Source of the DNA: Nocardia caishijiensis NBRC 108228 | GTDB taxonomy: Bacteria; Actinomycetota; Actinomycetes; Mycobacteriales; Mycobacteriaceae | Assembly: GCF_001612825.1 (NCBI RefSeq) | Contig: NZ_BDBE01000012.1 | Coordinates: 62,001 to 126,000 of the forward strand | Direction: 5' to 3' | Length of the DNA stretch: 64,000 bases | In this document: positions 23,816 to 32,820 of the stretch, one piece after another | How positions within the stretch are numbered: position 1 is the stretch's first letter | Layout of the letters: each line of letters starts with the position of its first letter | The notes under the pieces: model-generated | What the model saw: the letters and a program-made list of their open reading frames with translations, nothing else | Databases searched by the model: none | What the model was told of the DNA's origin: nothing | Translations under genes and position numbers: made by a program

Positions 23816-26674
23816 CTACCGGGAGCGCGTCGGTGTGGCTCCCGCGCCGCCGCTCTCCTCGTCGTCGTTGCCGCCACCACCAGGCCTGCCGTTGCCGTTG
23901 CCGTTGCCGGGTGACTCGCCCGGCGTCGCGGTCGGCTGACCGGGCAGCGGGCCGGTGGTCGGCTCGGCCTGCTGCGGCGCCTGCACGGCGGGCTGCTGCA
24001 CACCGGGCACGGGGATGCGGATACCGGGCAGGATCTCCACCTGGGACGGCACGATCACCGGCGGCGCGACGGTCGGCGCGGTGGTCTCCGGCGCCGTGTA
24101 GGGCGCCGACCATTCCGGCACACCGGCCTGGCCCTTGATCGCGGCAGGCTTGGGGAACGTCTCGGTCGGGGTGCCCGACAGCGCGCCGTCCATCGTGGCC
24201 TTCCAGATGTCGGACGGCAGACCGGAACCGTAGATGTGCGAACCGCCGTAGTTCTTCAGCGGGTCACCCTGCTCGGTACCGACCCACACCGCGGTCGACA
24301 GCGACGGCGTGTACCCCACCATCCAGGCGTCGCGGTTGTTGCCGGTGTCACCGAGCTGATGGGTACCGGTCTTGGCCGCCGACTCCCGGCCACCGGCCAG
24401 GTTGTGGTTGTTGGAGTAGGCCGCGATCGGCTTCATCGCGGCGGTGACGTTGTCGGCGACGGCCGCGCTCACTCGCTGCTCACCGGCCGGTTCGCCGCGA
24501 TCGAGCAGCACCTGCCCGTCGGCGGTGACGACGCGCTGCACGAAATGCGGCGCGTGGTACATGCCGGAGGCGGCCAGCGTGGCGTAGGCCGAGGCCATGT
24601 CGAGCGGCCGCGACTGGTACTGGCCGAGGATGATGCCGTTGTTGGGGCCCGCTCCGTTGGGTTCGGTGAGGGTGGGACCGACGCCGGGCAGCTCCTTGGC
24701 GATGCCGAGCTTGTGACCCATGTCGGCGATCTTCTGCGGACCGTTCTGCATGTCGAGCTGCATCCGGTAGAAGCTGGTGTTGAGCGAGCGCTTCAGCGAT
24801 TCCGCGATCGTGCACATGCCGCAGGACTGACCTTCGACATTGCCGATCTCGATGCCGTTGACCTTCAGCGGCGAGCTGTCGTACATCTGCGACAGCGGGA
24901 TACCCAGCTCGAGGTTGGCGGCCAGGCCGATCACCTTGAACGACGAACCGGTCGGCAGGCCCGCGTTGGCGAAGTCGAAGCCCTGACCGTCCTCACCGCC
25001 GTAGTAGGCGCGGACGGCACCGGTGCGCGGGTCGATGGACACGACCGCGGTGCGCAGGTTCTCGGGTTCGCCGTCGAGCTTGTTGCGCGCGGCGTTCACC
25101 GCCGCCTCCTGCGCCTTCGGGTCGATGGTCGTGGTGATCTGCAAGCCCTCGGTGTTGAGCTGCTGCTCGCTGATCCCCGCGGCCGACAGCTCCTCGAGCA
25201 CCCGGTTCTTCACGTGCCCCTCGGGCCCGGAGTCCAGGCTGTTCTCGCCGAGCGAGGCGATGGGCACCACGGCCGGGTACTGCATCGACTGACGTTCGGC
25301 GGCGGCGAGGTTGCCGCCCGAGACCATGCCGTCGAGCACGTAGTTCCAGCGCGACTTCGCGCCGGTGGGGTTCTTCTCCGGGTCGAGCAGCGAGGGCAGC
25401 TGGATGGTCGCGGCGAGGACGGCACCCTCGGACACGGTCAGCTCCTGCACCGGCTTGCCGAAGTAGGCCTTGGCGGCGGCGTCGATGCCATACGCGCCGC
25501 GACCGAAGTAGATGGTGTTCAGGTAGGCGGCAAGGATCTCCTCCTTGCTCCACTGGCGGGCCATCTTGGCCGAAATCACCAGCTCGTGCATCTTGCGGGT
25601 CATCGAGCGCTCGTCACCGACGAGCGCGTTCTTCACGTACTGCTGGGTGATGGTCGAACCACCACCGGCGCTTTCCTTGCCGAGGATGTTGTCGCGGGCG
25701 GCGCGGGCGAAGCCCGACACCGAGAAGCCCGGGTTGGTGTAGAAGTCGCGGTCCTCGGCCGCGATCACCGCGTTGCGCACGTGCGGCGGGATCTGGTCGA
25801 TGGAGACCTCGGTGCGGTTGCCCTGCGGCGGCACCACCTTGCTGATCACGCTCGTTCCGTCGGCGGCGTAGATCATGGCGACCTGATTTGTCTCGAGGTC
25901 TTCCGGCTTGGGCACCGAGACAGCGGTGTAGGCGACGAGGAAAACGGCACTCGGCACGACGATGGCCAAGGCCATCAGGACATACAGTGTCCGGCGCACG
26001 GCGCGCCACGGCGATTTCTTGGTCACCGCCCCATCCCTACCGGAGCCGTCGTCGCCCCCGCCACCGTCGCGGCGGTTGCGCGGCCCGACCGGCGGAGGTG
26101 TGCCGCCGGTTCCGGTGGCGCGGCGCTCGCCGGTGGTCGGTCCGCCCGGCCGACGGCCCGCACCGGGGCGCGCGGCGACGGGGGTACCGCCGGTGCGCGG
26201 ACCCCGCGTCGTCTCGTCGCGCACGGTCCGACCCGGATGACTCGCCCGCACCGTCGACTCGTCGACACCGGGACGTGGAAGTTTCTGCGTAGCCCCGGCA
26301 GCCCCGCCCGCGGCAGGCGGACGACCCGCTCCAGGCCTGCCCTGCGGCGCACCCGGACGCTCCTGCGGTGCTCCGGGACGCTGACCCGGCTGACCCGGCC
26401 GACGCGGCGGCAGCCCACCCGGCGGCGGCGCGGGCTGCCGGTTCTGTGGCTGCGGACCACGCGCGCCCGGCGCGGGCCCACGTCCGCTCGGCGCGGGTGG
26501 ACGCCCACCCGGCACGGGACCGCCCTGCGGGCGCGGCGGCCCGGCGTTCGGCGCGGGCCGACGCGGCGGACCGCCGGGACGATCACCGGACTGCGGACCT
26601 GGCTGTGCGCCCCGCGACGGTCGGCCGCCGCGCGGGTCGTCACCGTAGGGGGAGGGCTCGTAGGGCGAACTCAC
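23816..26674 (-). CDS. ponA: Bifunctional class A penicillin-binding protein (PonA1-like)
   Basis: 952 aa. The GTG at 26674 is chosen because GGAG lies 9 nt before it; an ATG 15 bp upstream has no such site. Layout: a Pro/Gly/Arg-rich cytoplasmic tail (about 1-215), one membrane segment (YVLMALAIVVPSAVFLVAY), the GT51 transglycosylase (EDRDFYTNPG with catalytic Glu near 305, GGSTITQQYVKNAL, KEEILAAYLNTIYFG), the transpeptidase (SxxK in PTGSSFKV near 577, SLN in RSLNTSFYR, KTGTHQLG near 768) and a Pro/Thr-rich outer tail ending in a Gly/Asn stretch. It polymerises and cross-links peptidoglycan. Flanked by DUF5318 and GT87 genes as in mycobacteria. Confidence 0.96.
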   Translation of the reverse strand: MSSPYEPSPYGDDPRGGRPSRGAQPGPQSGDRPGGPPRRPAPNAGPPRPQGGPVPGGRPPAPSGRGPAPGARGPQPQNRQPAPPPGGLPPRRPGQPGQRPGAPQERPGAPQGRPGAGRPPAAGGAAGATQKLPRPGVDESTVRASHPGRTVRDETTRGPRTGGTPVAARPGAGRRPGGPTTGERRATGTGGTPPPVGPRNRRDGGGGDDGSGRDGAVTKKSPWRAVRRTLYVLMALAIVVPSAVFLVAYTAVSVPKPEDLETNQVAMIYAADGTSVISKVVPPQGNRTEVSIDQIPPHVRNAVIAAEDRDFYTNPGFSVSGFARAARDNILGKESAGGGSTITQQYVKNALVGDERSMTRKMHELVISAKMARQWSKEEILAAYLNTIYFGRGAYGIDAAAKAYFGKPVQELTVSEGAVLAATIQLPSLLDPEKNPTGAKSRWNYVLDGMVSGGNLAAAERQSMQYPAVVPIASLGENSLDSGPEGHVKNRVLEELSAAGISEQQLNTEGLQITTTIDPKAQEAAVNAARNKLDGEPENLRTAVVSIDPRTGAVRAYYGGEDGQGFDFANAGLPTGSSFKVIGLAANLELGIPLSQMYDSSPLKVNGIEIGNVEGQSCGMCTIAESLKRSLNTSFYRMQLDMQNGPQKIADMGHKLGIAKELPGVGPTLTEPNGAGPNNGIILGQYQSRPLDMASAYATLAASGMYHAPHFVQRVVTADGQVLLDRGEPAGEQRVSAAVADNVTAAMKPIAAYSNNHNLAGGRESAAKTGTHQLGDTGNNRDAWMVGYTPSLSTAVWVGTEQGDPLKNYGGSHIYGSGLPSDIWKATMDGALSGTPTETFPKPAAIKGQAGVPEWSAPYTAPETTAPTVAPPVIVPSQVEILPGIRIPVPGVQQPAVQAPQQAEPTTGPLPGQPTATPGESPGNGNGNGRPGGGGNDDEESGGAGATPTRSR

Positions 26675-26711
26675 TGACCAGATCTCCATAACTCGTTAGG
26701 TTCGACCGGCA

Positions 26712-26749
26712 CACGACATCCGCGCCGGCGAACCGGCGCGGATGTCGTG
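26712..26749. terminator. Perfect 17-bp hairpin between DUF5318 gene and ponA
   Basis: CACGACATCCGCGCCGG (26712-26728) pairs fully with 26733-26749 across a CGAA loop. It stands between two genes of the same strand, so it may end the DUF5318 transcript just before the ponA promoter region. No T tract follows on either side. Confidence 0.65.
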
Positions 26750-26782
26750 CACCCCGAACTGCGGCGCATCATGCGGCCGCCG

Positions 26783-27202
26783 TCATTCGGCTGCAGAGCG
26801 ACGTCCCGCTCTCGGCCCCGCCCGGCGGCGGGCGGGCGCGGGCGCCGACCCGAGCACGTACGACTGCACCAGGTGGTTCCAGCTGCACGAGCGGCACACC
26901 TCGACGACGTGCACCGAGAATTCCTCGTTCGACTCTGCCATCCGCGTCAACTCGTCGGGTGTGCGCGCCGACCCGGCGGCCTGGCCGAGCCCGTCGCCGA
27001 AGACCCACGACACCAACGTCAGCTGCTCTTTTCGGCAGATCGGGCAGGTCACCTCGCTGCCGCGGCCGTGGAACTTCGCGGCCCGCAGCAGGTAGGGATT
27101 GGCATCGCACACCTCGGCGACGCCGACCCGCCCGGCGTAGACATCGGCGAGCAGCGACCTGCGCCGGAGCGCATAGTCCACCACCTGCCGCTGAATTCGC
27201 AC
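26783..27202 (-). CDS. DUF5318 zinc-ribbon-like protein (Rv0049-like)
   Basis: 139 aa from the GTG at 27202 (MRIQRQVVDYALRRRSLLAD), the start used by close mycobacterial relatives; a GTG 6 bp upstream is also possible and no strong ribosome-binding site decides. Two CxxC pairs, VTCPICRKEQ and EVCRSCSWNH, form a probable zinc ribbon. Other conserved stretches are DANPYLLRAAKFHG and LVSWVFGD. The C-terminal tail is Arg/Pro/Ala-rich. It lies just upstream of ponA on the same strand; function unknown. Confidence 0.85.
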   Translation of the reverse strand: MRIQRQVVDYALRRRSLLADVYAGRVGVAEVCDANPYLLRAAKFHGRGSEVTCPICRKEQLTLVSWVFGDGLGQAAGSARTPDELTRMAESNEEFSVHVVEVCRSCSWNHLVQSYVLGSAPAPARRRAGPRAGRRSAAE

Positions 27203-27325
27203 GATCACCAGAGTAGCCGGGTTTGATTTCCACCGCCGGTGCCACCGCTTGTTCTCCTCGTCGGCCGTACACTCCCGATACCGGGTTGGTTCCGGGTCTT
27301 TTCGCAGGTGAGGCATGGCAAGCAA

Positions 27326-28390
27326 ATGGCAGATTCGCCACCGGCGCGTTCGGTCGCCGATTCCCGGACGAGGGCGCGTGATATCGATCGCGCCGAGGTG
27401 TCGACCGTGCTTGACGCGGCCTACGCGGAGGGTCAGCTCGGTGCCGACGAGTATCACGACCGGGTGCGACGTGCCGGTTCGGCGCGCACGCTCGGGGAAC
27501 TGGGCGGCCTGACCGCCGATCTGCAGTCACCCGCCGTGTTCGGCCCGCCTGCCGAGCGGAAGCGGTTCGGCCGCAGGCATTCCGGTGAGTATCCCGCCAG
27601 GACGAAGGCACGCGACGGCGACCGCGCCCGCACCGTCGCCGCGCTCGACGCCGCCCGCGCCGACGGGCAGCTCGACGCCGACGAGCACACCGCCATGGCG
27701 GAACTGGCGGCCGAAGCCCGTACCCTCGGCGAACTGTCCACCCTCGTCGCCGAATTGCAGCAGCGTCCGGCGGCGCCGGTGAAACCGAAGGCGCGCAACA
27801 CCTTCCGCATCGTCACCAGCGCCGCCGTCGCGCTGGCGGCCGTGGGCGGTTTCGCCTGGACGATCCGCGCCGACGAACCCGCCGCACCGGCACCCGAGAC
27901 GACGATCAACTACAACGCCGCCCCACCGCTGGTCATCCCGACGCCGAAACTCGACACGGTCGTCGGCTTCATCCAGTTCCGCGACGATTACCGCGCCAAA
28001 TTCGGTGACACCCTCGTCGACGAGGCGGTCCTGCACGACGAGCATGCCTCCGCGGTCCGCCGCGCGCCGGACAACGGTGACTGGACGGTCGACTACACCT
28101 ACCGCGGCGGTTTCGACCGCTCGAATTCGCAGGTCACCACCCGCAAGCGCGATGCCGTCGACATCGACCTCGCCCAGGTGAACACCGACGCCCTCGGCGC
28201 GGTGCTGAACACCGCAGCCGCCACGCTCAACGTCCGTGACGGCGTGGTCACGCACCTGCGGATCGCCGACACCAGCTGGGTCGGCCGACCCGCGATCACT
28301 GTGTTCGTGCGCAACGAGGTCTCCCAGTCCGGACATCTGGTCCTCGCGCTTTCGGGCGAGGTGCTCGAGACCAACCCGTACGAAAGGTGA
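27326..28390 (+). CDS. Membrane protein with two DUF1707 domains
   Basis: 354 aa from the ATG at 27326 (AGGTGAGG about 15 nt upstream). Two DUF1707 (SHOCT-like) modules occur in tandem: about 17-70 (ARDIDRAEVSTVLDAAYAEG, LGADEYHDRV, ARTLGELGGLTADLQ) and about 92-146 (ARDGDRARTVAALDAARADG, LDADEHTAM, ARTLGELSTLVAEL). One membrane segment follows (about 158-178) and then an outside domain of about 175 aa with no recognised family. The outer part has KFGDTLVDEAVLHDEHASAV, like the YGSTLADELTLYPEYALV of the next gene, so the two genes are tandem paralogues. Divergent from DUF5318/ponA. Confidence 0.85.
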   Translation: MADSPPARSVADSRTRARDIDRAEVSTVLDAAYAEGQLGADEYHDRVRRAGSARTLGELGGLTADLQSPAVFGPPAERKRFGRRHSGEYPARTKARDGDRARTVAALDAARADGQLDADEHTAMAELAAEARTLGELSTLVAELQQRPAAPVKPKARNTFRIVTSAAVALAAVGGFAWTIRADEPAAPAPETTINYNAAPPLVIPTPKLDTVVGFIQFRDDYRAKFGDTLVDEAVLHDEHASAVRRAPDNGDWTVDYTYRGGFDRSNSQVTTRKRDAVDIDLAQVNTDALGAVLNTAAATLNVRDGVVTHLRIADTSWVGRPAITVFVRNEVSQSGHLVLALSGEVLETNPYER

Positions 28391-28394
28391 CGTC

Positions 28395-29192
28395 ATGAAG
28401 ACCACCTCCCCGGCGAAAACCCTGCGGGCCCGCGACGCCGACCGCGCCGACGTGTGCGCCCTGCTCGACGCCGCCCTGGCCGACGGCCAGCTCACCGAGG
28501 CCGAGCACGGCAAACGCACCGCGACGGCCATGCGCGCCGAGACCTTCGGCGCCCTCGACCGTCTCGTCGACGATCTGCAGGTCCCCGGCGAACTGGCCGC
28601 CACCCCCGTCGCGCGCGGTGCGCCGCGCGCGCCGCGCCGCTGGTGGATCCCGGTCGGCGCGGTGGTGCTCGCCGGTCTGCTCGGTGCGGGTGCCGGTCTG
28701 GCCGGGCGCACCGTCGGCGACGCCGTCCTCGGTCCGCCGCTGCCGGACCTGACCACCGGCAACGGTTTCGCCCACTTTCTGGCCGACTATCGCGCCGAAT
28801 ACGGCAGCACCCTCGCCGACGAGTTGACGCTGTACCCGGAGTACGCGCTGGTCGAGCGGGATTCCGGCAAGCCGGGCAAGCAGGACGAGCTGCAATATCG
28901 CGGCGATTTCGAGCGGTGGGGTTCGCCCGGTTCGCGCTCGCCCGGCACGCGGTCGTTCGACCTGGGTGAGGTGGATCTGGCGAAGTACGCCCGGCTGATG
29001 TCCGGCGCCCCACAGACCACCCGGGTGCCCGGCGGCTGGGTGTCGCACGTCCTCGTCCGGTTCCCGCCGGGCGGCGCCAAGGATGCCGAACCCGAGATCA
29101 GCATCTACGTCGAGAACGAGGCCGAACAGAGCGGATATCTGAAGATCCGGCTCGACGGCGAACCGATCGCGGTGTACCCGGAAGACTCCTGA
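28395..29192 (+). CDS. Membrane protein with one DUF1707 domain
   Basis: 265 aa, ATG 5 bp after the previous stop. It has a single DUF1707 module (about 10-64; RARDADRADVCALLDAALAD, LTEAEHGKR, TFGALDRLVDDLQ), a membrane segment (about 86-105; WWIPVGAVVLAGLLGAGAG) and an extracellular domain homologous to that of its neighbour, ending YVENEAEQSGYLKIRLDGE. The pair forms a small operon. DUF1707 is common in actinobacterial membrane proteins and its role is not established. Confidence 0.85.
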   Translation: MKTTSPAKTLRARDADRADVCALLDAALADGQLTEAEHGKRTATAMRAETFGALDRLVDDLQVPGELAATPVARGAPRAPRRWWIPVGAVVLAGLLGAGAGLAGRTVGDAVLGPPLPDLTTGNGFAHFLADYRAEYGSTLADELTLYPEYALVERDSGKPGKQDELQYRGDFERWGSPGSRSPGTRSFDLGEVDLAKYARLMSGAPQTTRVPGGWVSHVLVRFPPGGAKDAEPEISIYVENEAEQSGYLKIRLDGEPIAVYPEDS

Positions 29193-29260
29193 CCTGCTGA
29201 TACGTCGGTATCCGGCGGTCGTTCCCCCGCTCCTGTGAGGGATACGACTGCGCCCAGATG

Positions 29261-29273
29261 TATCGCTCCGATA
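29261..29273. promoter_or_regulatory. Inverted repeat upstream of padR
   Basis: TATCG-CTC-CGATA, an interrupted palindrome of the kind PadR regulators bind, lies 73 bp before the padR start in the only gap that can hold the padR-ino1 promoter. The gap 29193-29346 has no gene. Confidence 0.35.
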
Positions 29274-29346
29274 TAGTGGGAAGTCGCATCCATCGGTTAG
29301 GTCCGTTCGGCCTGTCAGGCCGTCATAGTCAGGGAGTGAGGTCGGC

Positions 29347-29904
29347 ATGCTCGAGTTGGCGATTCTCGGCCTGCTCCTCGACGCGCCCATGCACGGTTAC
29401 GAGCTGCGCAAGCGGTTGACGGGCCTGCTCGGGGCGTTCCGGGCCTTCTCCTACGGTTCGCTCTACCCGACGCTGCGCCGGATGCAGACCGACGGGTTGA
29501 TCGCCGAGGAGATACCGGAGGGCGCGACCGCGCGCCGTGCGCGCCGCGTCTACCGGCTCACGCCGGTCGGGCGGGAACGGTTCAAAGAACTCCTCGCCGA
29601 TACCGGTCCGCAGAACTACACCGATGACGGCTTCGGTGTTCACCTGGCCTTTTTCAGCCGCACCCCCGCCGAGGCGAGGATGCGGATCCTGGAGGGCAGG
29701 CGACGCCAGGTCGAGGAGCGCCGAGAGGGTCTGCGGGAAGCGATCAAGAAGGCCAGCGGCTCGCTGGATCGCTACACCCGCCAGCTCCACCAGCTCGGAT
29801 TGGAATCAAGCGAGCGCGAAGTGCGCTGGCTCAACGAGTTGATTGCGGCGGAGCAATCGACGAAGGCGGCACCACAGAAAGAGGGAAAGAGCGGCCATGA
29901 GTGA
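29347..29904 (+). CDS. PadR-family transcriptional regulator
   Basis: 185 aa, PadR winged-helix regulator with a C-terminal dimer helix (Vir_act_alpha_C). The DNA-binding part starts [20 protein letters not shown] and contains [20 protein letters not shown] and [14 protein letters not shown]. The C-terminal half is a long helical region ([20 protein letters not shown]). Its last 8 bp overlap the ino1 start, so it is co-transcribed with ino1, as with Rv0047c/Rv0046c in M. tuberculosis. It probably responds to a small ligand and controls its own operon. Confidence 0.92.
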   Translation: MLELAILGLLLDAPMHGYELRKRLTGLLGAFRAFSYGSLYPTLRRMQTDGLIAEEIPEGATARRARRVYRLTPVGRERFKELLADTGPQNYTDDGFGVHLAFFSRTPAEARMRILEGRRRQVEERREGLREAIKKASGSLDRYTRQLHQLGLESSEREVRWLNELIAAEQSTKAAPQKEGKSGHE

Positions 29905-31006
29905 TGTCAACAAGGTTGGATCCGGCGAAGTACGCGTCGCGATCGTCGGTGTGGGCAACTGCGCATCGTCGCTGGTGCAGGGCGTGCAGTACTACAAGGA
30001 CGCCGACGAGAGCGCGACCGTTCCCGGCCTCATGCACGTCAAGTTCGGTCCCTACCACGTCAAGGACGTGAAGTTCGTCGCCGCGTTCGACGTCGACGCC
30101 AAGAAGGTCGGCTTCGACCTGGCCGAGGCCATCTTCGCCAGCGAGAACAACACCATCAAGATCTCCGACGTGCCCCCCACCGACGTGACGGTGCTGCGTG
30201 GTCCGACCCTCGACGGCATCGGCAAGTACTACGCGCAGACCATCGAGCAGTCCGAGGCCCCGGCGGTCGACGTGGTCAAGGCCCTGAAGGATGCCAAGGT
30301 CGACGTCCTGGTCTCCTACCTGCCGGTCGGCTCCGAAGAGGCCGACAAGTTCTACGCCCAGTGCGCCATCGACGCGAATGTCGCGTTCGTCAACGCGCTG
30401 CCGGTGTTCATCGCCTCCGACCCGGTGTGGGCCAAGAAGTTCACCGACGCCGGTGTCCCGATCGTCGGCGACGACATCAAGTCCCAGGTCGGCGCGACCA
30501 TCACCCACCGCGTGATGGCCAAGCTGTTCGAGGATCGCGGCGTGGTGCTCGACCGCACCTACCAGCTCAATGTCGGCGGCAACATGGACTTCAAGAACAT
30601 GCTCGAGCGCGACCGGCTGGAGTCGAAGAAGGTCTCCAAGACCCAGGCCGTCACCTCGAACCTCACCGGTTCGCTGGCGGGCAAGGTGCACGACCGCAAC
30701 GTCCACATCGGTCCCTCGGACTACGTGGAGTGGCTCGACGACCGCAAGTGGGCCTACGTGCGCCTCGAGGGCCGTGCCTTCGGTGACGCCCCGCTGAACC
30801 TGGAGTACAAGCTCGAGGTGTGGGACTCGCCGAACTCGGCGGGCATCATCATCGACGCGGTCCGCGCGGCCAAGATCGCCAAGGACCGGGGCATCGGCGG
30901 GCCCGTCATCCCGGCCTCGGCCTACCTGATGAAGTCCCCGCCGGAGCAGATCGCCGACGACGTCGCGCGCACCCAGCTCGAGGCGTTCATCATCGGCGCG
31001 GATTAA
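29897..31006 (+). CDS. ino1: Myo-inositol-1-phosphate synthase
   Basis: 369 aa. It makes 1L-myo-inositol 1-phosphate from glucose 6-phosphate with NAD+, the first step to phosphatidylinositol, lipomannan-type lipids and mycothiol. It has the NAD-binding Rossmann start [20 protein letters not shown], the conserved [31 protein letters not shown], and the catalytic region [14 protein letters not shown] with Lys-rich [11 protein letters not shown]. The ATG at 29897 overlaps padR. Size and motifs match the mycobacterial enzyme. Confidence 0.97.
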   Translation: MSDVNKVGSGEVRVAIVGVGNCASSLVQGVQYYKDADESATVPGLMHVKFGPYHVKDVKFVAAFDVDAKKVGFDLAEAIFASENNTIKISDVPPTDVTVLRGPTLDGIGKYYAQTIEQSEAPAVDVVKALKDAKVDVLVSYLPVGSEEADKFYAQCAIDANVAFVNALPVFIASDPVWAKKFTDAGVPIVGDDIKSQVGATITHRVMAKLFEDRGVVLDRTYQLNVGGNMDFKNMLERDRLESKKVSKTQAVTSNLTGSLAGKVHDRNVHIGPSDYVEWLDDRKWAYVRLEGRAFGDAPLNLEYKLEVWDSPNSAGIIIDAVRAAKIAKDRGIGGPVIPASAYLMKSPPEQIADDVARTQLEAFIIGAD

Positions 31007-31016
31007 TCTCTGAACG

Positions 31017-31061
31017 AAAAAGCCGGTGTCACAACAACTTTTGTGTGACACCGGCTTTTCT
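31017..31061 (+). terminator. Rho-independent terminator after ino1
   Basis: AAAAA, then a 12-bp perfect stem (GCCGGTGTCACA at 31022-31033 with 31044-31055), then TTTT at 31056-31059. It sits 11-55 bp past the ino1 stop; the flanking A and T tracts make it work in both directions. Confidence 0.92.
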
Positions 31062-31095
31062 GTTCCGGGGAGACGTGCCCCGGTGCCATCGCGGA

Positions 31096-31461
31096 CTACT
31101 CGGGGCGTGGCTCGACCTCGAGTTGCGACGCGAGCCAAGCCACTTCGGTCTGCTCCGAGGCGATGGTGTCGATGAGCGCGACCAGGGCATCGCCGGTGAC
31201 GCCGGGCGCAAGGCCATAACAGCCGAGTAGGAGCCGGACCGCGACCCATGCGGTCATCTGGTTGCCCTCGATGAACGGCCGGTCACGGATGACCGATTGA
31301 AAGACCGCAGCGCTCTTCAACTCCGGTGTCGGGTAGGCCTGCTGTCCGAGCACGATCTGGTCCGGCCGAGTCGCGGCCGCGGCAACCAGGCCCAGATCCC
31401 GAATGGCACCGCGCCCCTCGGTCACTCGCTGATTGCACTTGATGAGTGCTTCCGGACGCAC
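31096..31461 (-). CDS. Doc-family (Fic fold) toxin with a degenerate active site
   Basis: 121 aa from the GTG at 31461, which overlaps the antitoxin stop by one base (TAGTG). The helical Doc fold is clear: PEALIKCNQRVTE, LVAAAATRPDQIVLGQQAYP, ELKSAAVFQSVIRD and WVAVRLLLGCYGLAP. The Fic/Doc core HPFxxGNKR reads RPFIEGNQM here. The catalytic His is Arg (CGG codon) and the Lys-Arg pair is Gln-Met, so kinase or AMPylation activity is doubtful. It may be a decayed toxin retained with its antitoxin, or may have a non-catalytic role. Confidence 0.8.
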   Translation of the reverse strand: MRPEALIKCNQRVTEGRGAIRDLGLVAAAATRPDQIVLGQQAYPTPELKSAAVFQSVIRDRPFIEGNQMTAWVAVRLLLGCYGLAPGVTGDALVALIDTIASEQTEVAWLASQLEVEPRPE

Positions 31462-31673
31462 TACTCGGCTTCGCGAATCAGCGCGAGGAGATCGGTGTCC
31501 TCGCGCATCACCTGATCCAGGATCAGATCTTCCTTGCGGCTCAGCGCGCGCATCGCGACCCAATCTCGCAGGGCGTCACAAATCGCGCTGTTGAGCGACG
31601 TGTGCGATGTCTCGGCTTCGGTAACAGCAGCAGCGTGCAGGTCGTCAGGCAACCGGAGGTTCAGATTCGCCAT
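31461..31673 (-). CDS. Ribbon-helix-helix antitoxin of the Doc pair
   Basis: 70 aa. The N-terminal ribbon-helix-helix (MANLNLRLPDDLHAAAVTEA, then SLNSAICDALRDWVAM) binds DNA; the acidic C-terminal tail (EDTDLLALIREAE) would contact the toxin. It precedes and overlaps the toxin gene, the usual antitoxin-first order. Direct repeats upstream fit autoregulation. Confidence 0.82.
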   Translation of the reverse strand: MANLNLRLPDDLHAAAVTEAETSHTSLNSAICDALRDWVAMRALSRKEDLILDQVMREDTDLLALIREAE

Positions 31674-31674
31674 G

Positions 31675-31693
31675 GCACCACTTTAGCACCACT
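31675..31693 (-). promoter_or_regulatory. Direct repeats upstream of the RHH antitoxin
   Basis: GCACCACT occurs at 31675-31682 and again at 31686-31693, an 11-bp period (one helical turn), immediately before the antitoxin start. Ribbon-helix-helix dimers bind such in-phase half-sites, so this is a likely autoregulatory operator. Confidence 0.45.
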
Positions 31694-31753
31694 GGAATCG
31701 GCAGGCCCTTGGCTAGAGTGCGTCGAATCACCCGAAGTCGGCCAGGGTTCGAT

Positions 31754-32185
31754 TCAATCCAGCGAGACGTACACCTCGACCGAGGTGGGCCCGGTGTAGC
31801 GCTCCAGTTCCGCAGTGTGGGAGCGGGTGATGGTTCCGGCGTTCTCGGCTTTGATCACCTGGGCCCAGGCGGTGCGCAGCAGGTCGTAGGGCTTGTCGGA
31901 GACGACGAACTTGGCGTAGCGGCCCGCGGGGATGCGGGCGAGGACGTCGCCTTCGTCTACGTCGTCGAGGTCCGCGACCTCGTAGCCGAGGACCGCGACG
32001 GCGTGGTCGTTCTGGCCGATGTAGGCGGCGGTCCGGGTCACCGGCTTCTCGCGCGACAGGTAGCGGTCCCAGGTGAAGTTCACCAGGTCGAGATCGCGGG
32101 CGGTGACCTCGCGACCGGCCAGCGGGACGGTGAGTCCGGCGATCAGGCTGTTGTCCAGGGTGACGATCTCGAAGTCGGCGGTCAT
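31754..32185 (-). CDS. GyrI-like small-molecule-binding protein
   Basis: 143 aa, GyrI-like/AraC effector-binding (SOUL-like) fold without a DNA-binding part. Recognisable segments are FEIVTLDNSLIAGLTVPL, AVAVLGYEVADL, VLARIPAGRYAKFVV and SVEVYVSLD. It follows a paralogue by 3 bp; the shared DVLARIPAGRYA segment shows that the two are duplicates. Proteins of this fold bind or hydrolyse small ligands and some act on drugs or gyrase inhibitors; the role here is unknown. Confidence 0.78.
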   Translation of the reverse strand: MTADFEIVTLDNSLIAGLTVPLAGREVTARDLDLVNFTWDRYLSREKPVTRTAAYIGQNDHAVAVLGYEVADLDDVDEGDVLARIPAGRYAKFVVSDKPYDLLRTAWAQVIKAENAGTITRSHTAELERYTGPTSVEVYVSLD

Positions 32186-32188
32186 CGG

Positions 32189-32650
32189 CTATTCCCCGCT
32201 CTGCGCGTCGGTCAAGGAAACGAAGATCTCGACGGTGCGTTCGTCGGGGTACTGCTCGCAGTCGCCGGTGTAGGCGCGCACGAACTCGCCCGCCGCCTCG
32301 GCGTCCCACACCTGCCGCCACAGCGCCACGATGGTGTCGCCGATCTCGTCGCCGTGCGCGACGAAGCGCGCGTAGCGGCCCGCCGGAATGCGGGCGAGTA
32401 CGTCGCCCACCTGCAGGTCGGCCAGGGTTTTGCACTCGTAGCCGACAATGTGGGTGAGGTAGGAGTTGATCTCGGGCGCGAAGTCGACGTACCCCGTCGC
32501 GAACGGTCCGGGTAAGTCCTGTCGTGCCCGCAGCCGCTGCCACGCTTCCACCACCTTGGCGCGTCGCGGCCCCTCCACAGCGAGCGCCGGACTGCGCAGC
32601 ACAGTGCCCGCGATCAGCATCTCGGGACGGTCAACGACATTGAAATCCAC
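32189..32650 (-). CDS. GyrI-like small-molecule-binding protein
   Basis: 153 aa from the GTG at 32650 (MDFNVVDRPEMLIAGTVLRS), with AGGGG about 8 nt before it. Same fold as the next gene: YVDFAPEINSYLTHIVGYEC, VGDVLARIPAGRYARFVAHG, TVEIFVSLTD. First gene of a two-gene unit. The 170-bp stretch upstream (32651-32820) holds no gene and separates it from the ends of the PBP gene. Confidence 0.78.
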   Translation of the reverse strand: MDFNVVDRPEMLIAGTVLRSPALAVEGPRRAKVVEAWQRLRARQDLPGPFATGYVDFAPEINSYLTHIVGYECKTLADLQVGDVLARIPAGRYARFVAHGDEIGDTIVALWRQVWDAEAAGEFVRAYTGDCEQYPDERTVEIFVSLTDAQSGE

Positions 32651-32820
32651 CTGCGTAGCCCCTATGTCTAGTCTCGTCGTCGCTCGAGCGCACATCTTCC
32701 CGTATGGATACGACAGGTTGCGCGCCGGGATTGCGCCGGCGCCCGACCTCTGGATGCGCCCTGGCCAACGATGTTGCCATGTCCGTGTTGATGTGTGGTC
32801 ACGCCTGTCCAATCCGTGAT

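Noticed and set aside
24236..26677. 813-codon plus-strand frame opposite ponA
   Set aside because: Antisense to all catalytic motifs of the PBP; typical of high-GC shadow frames.
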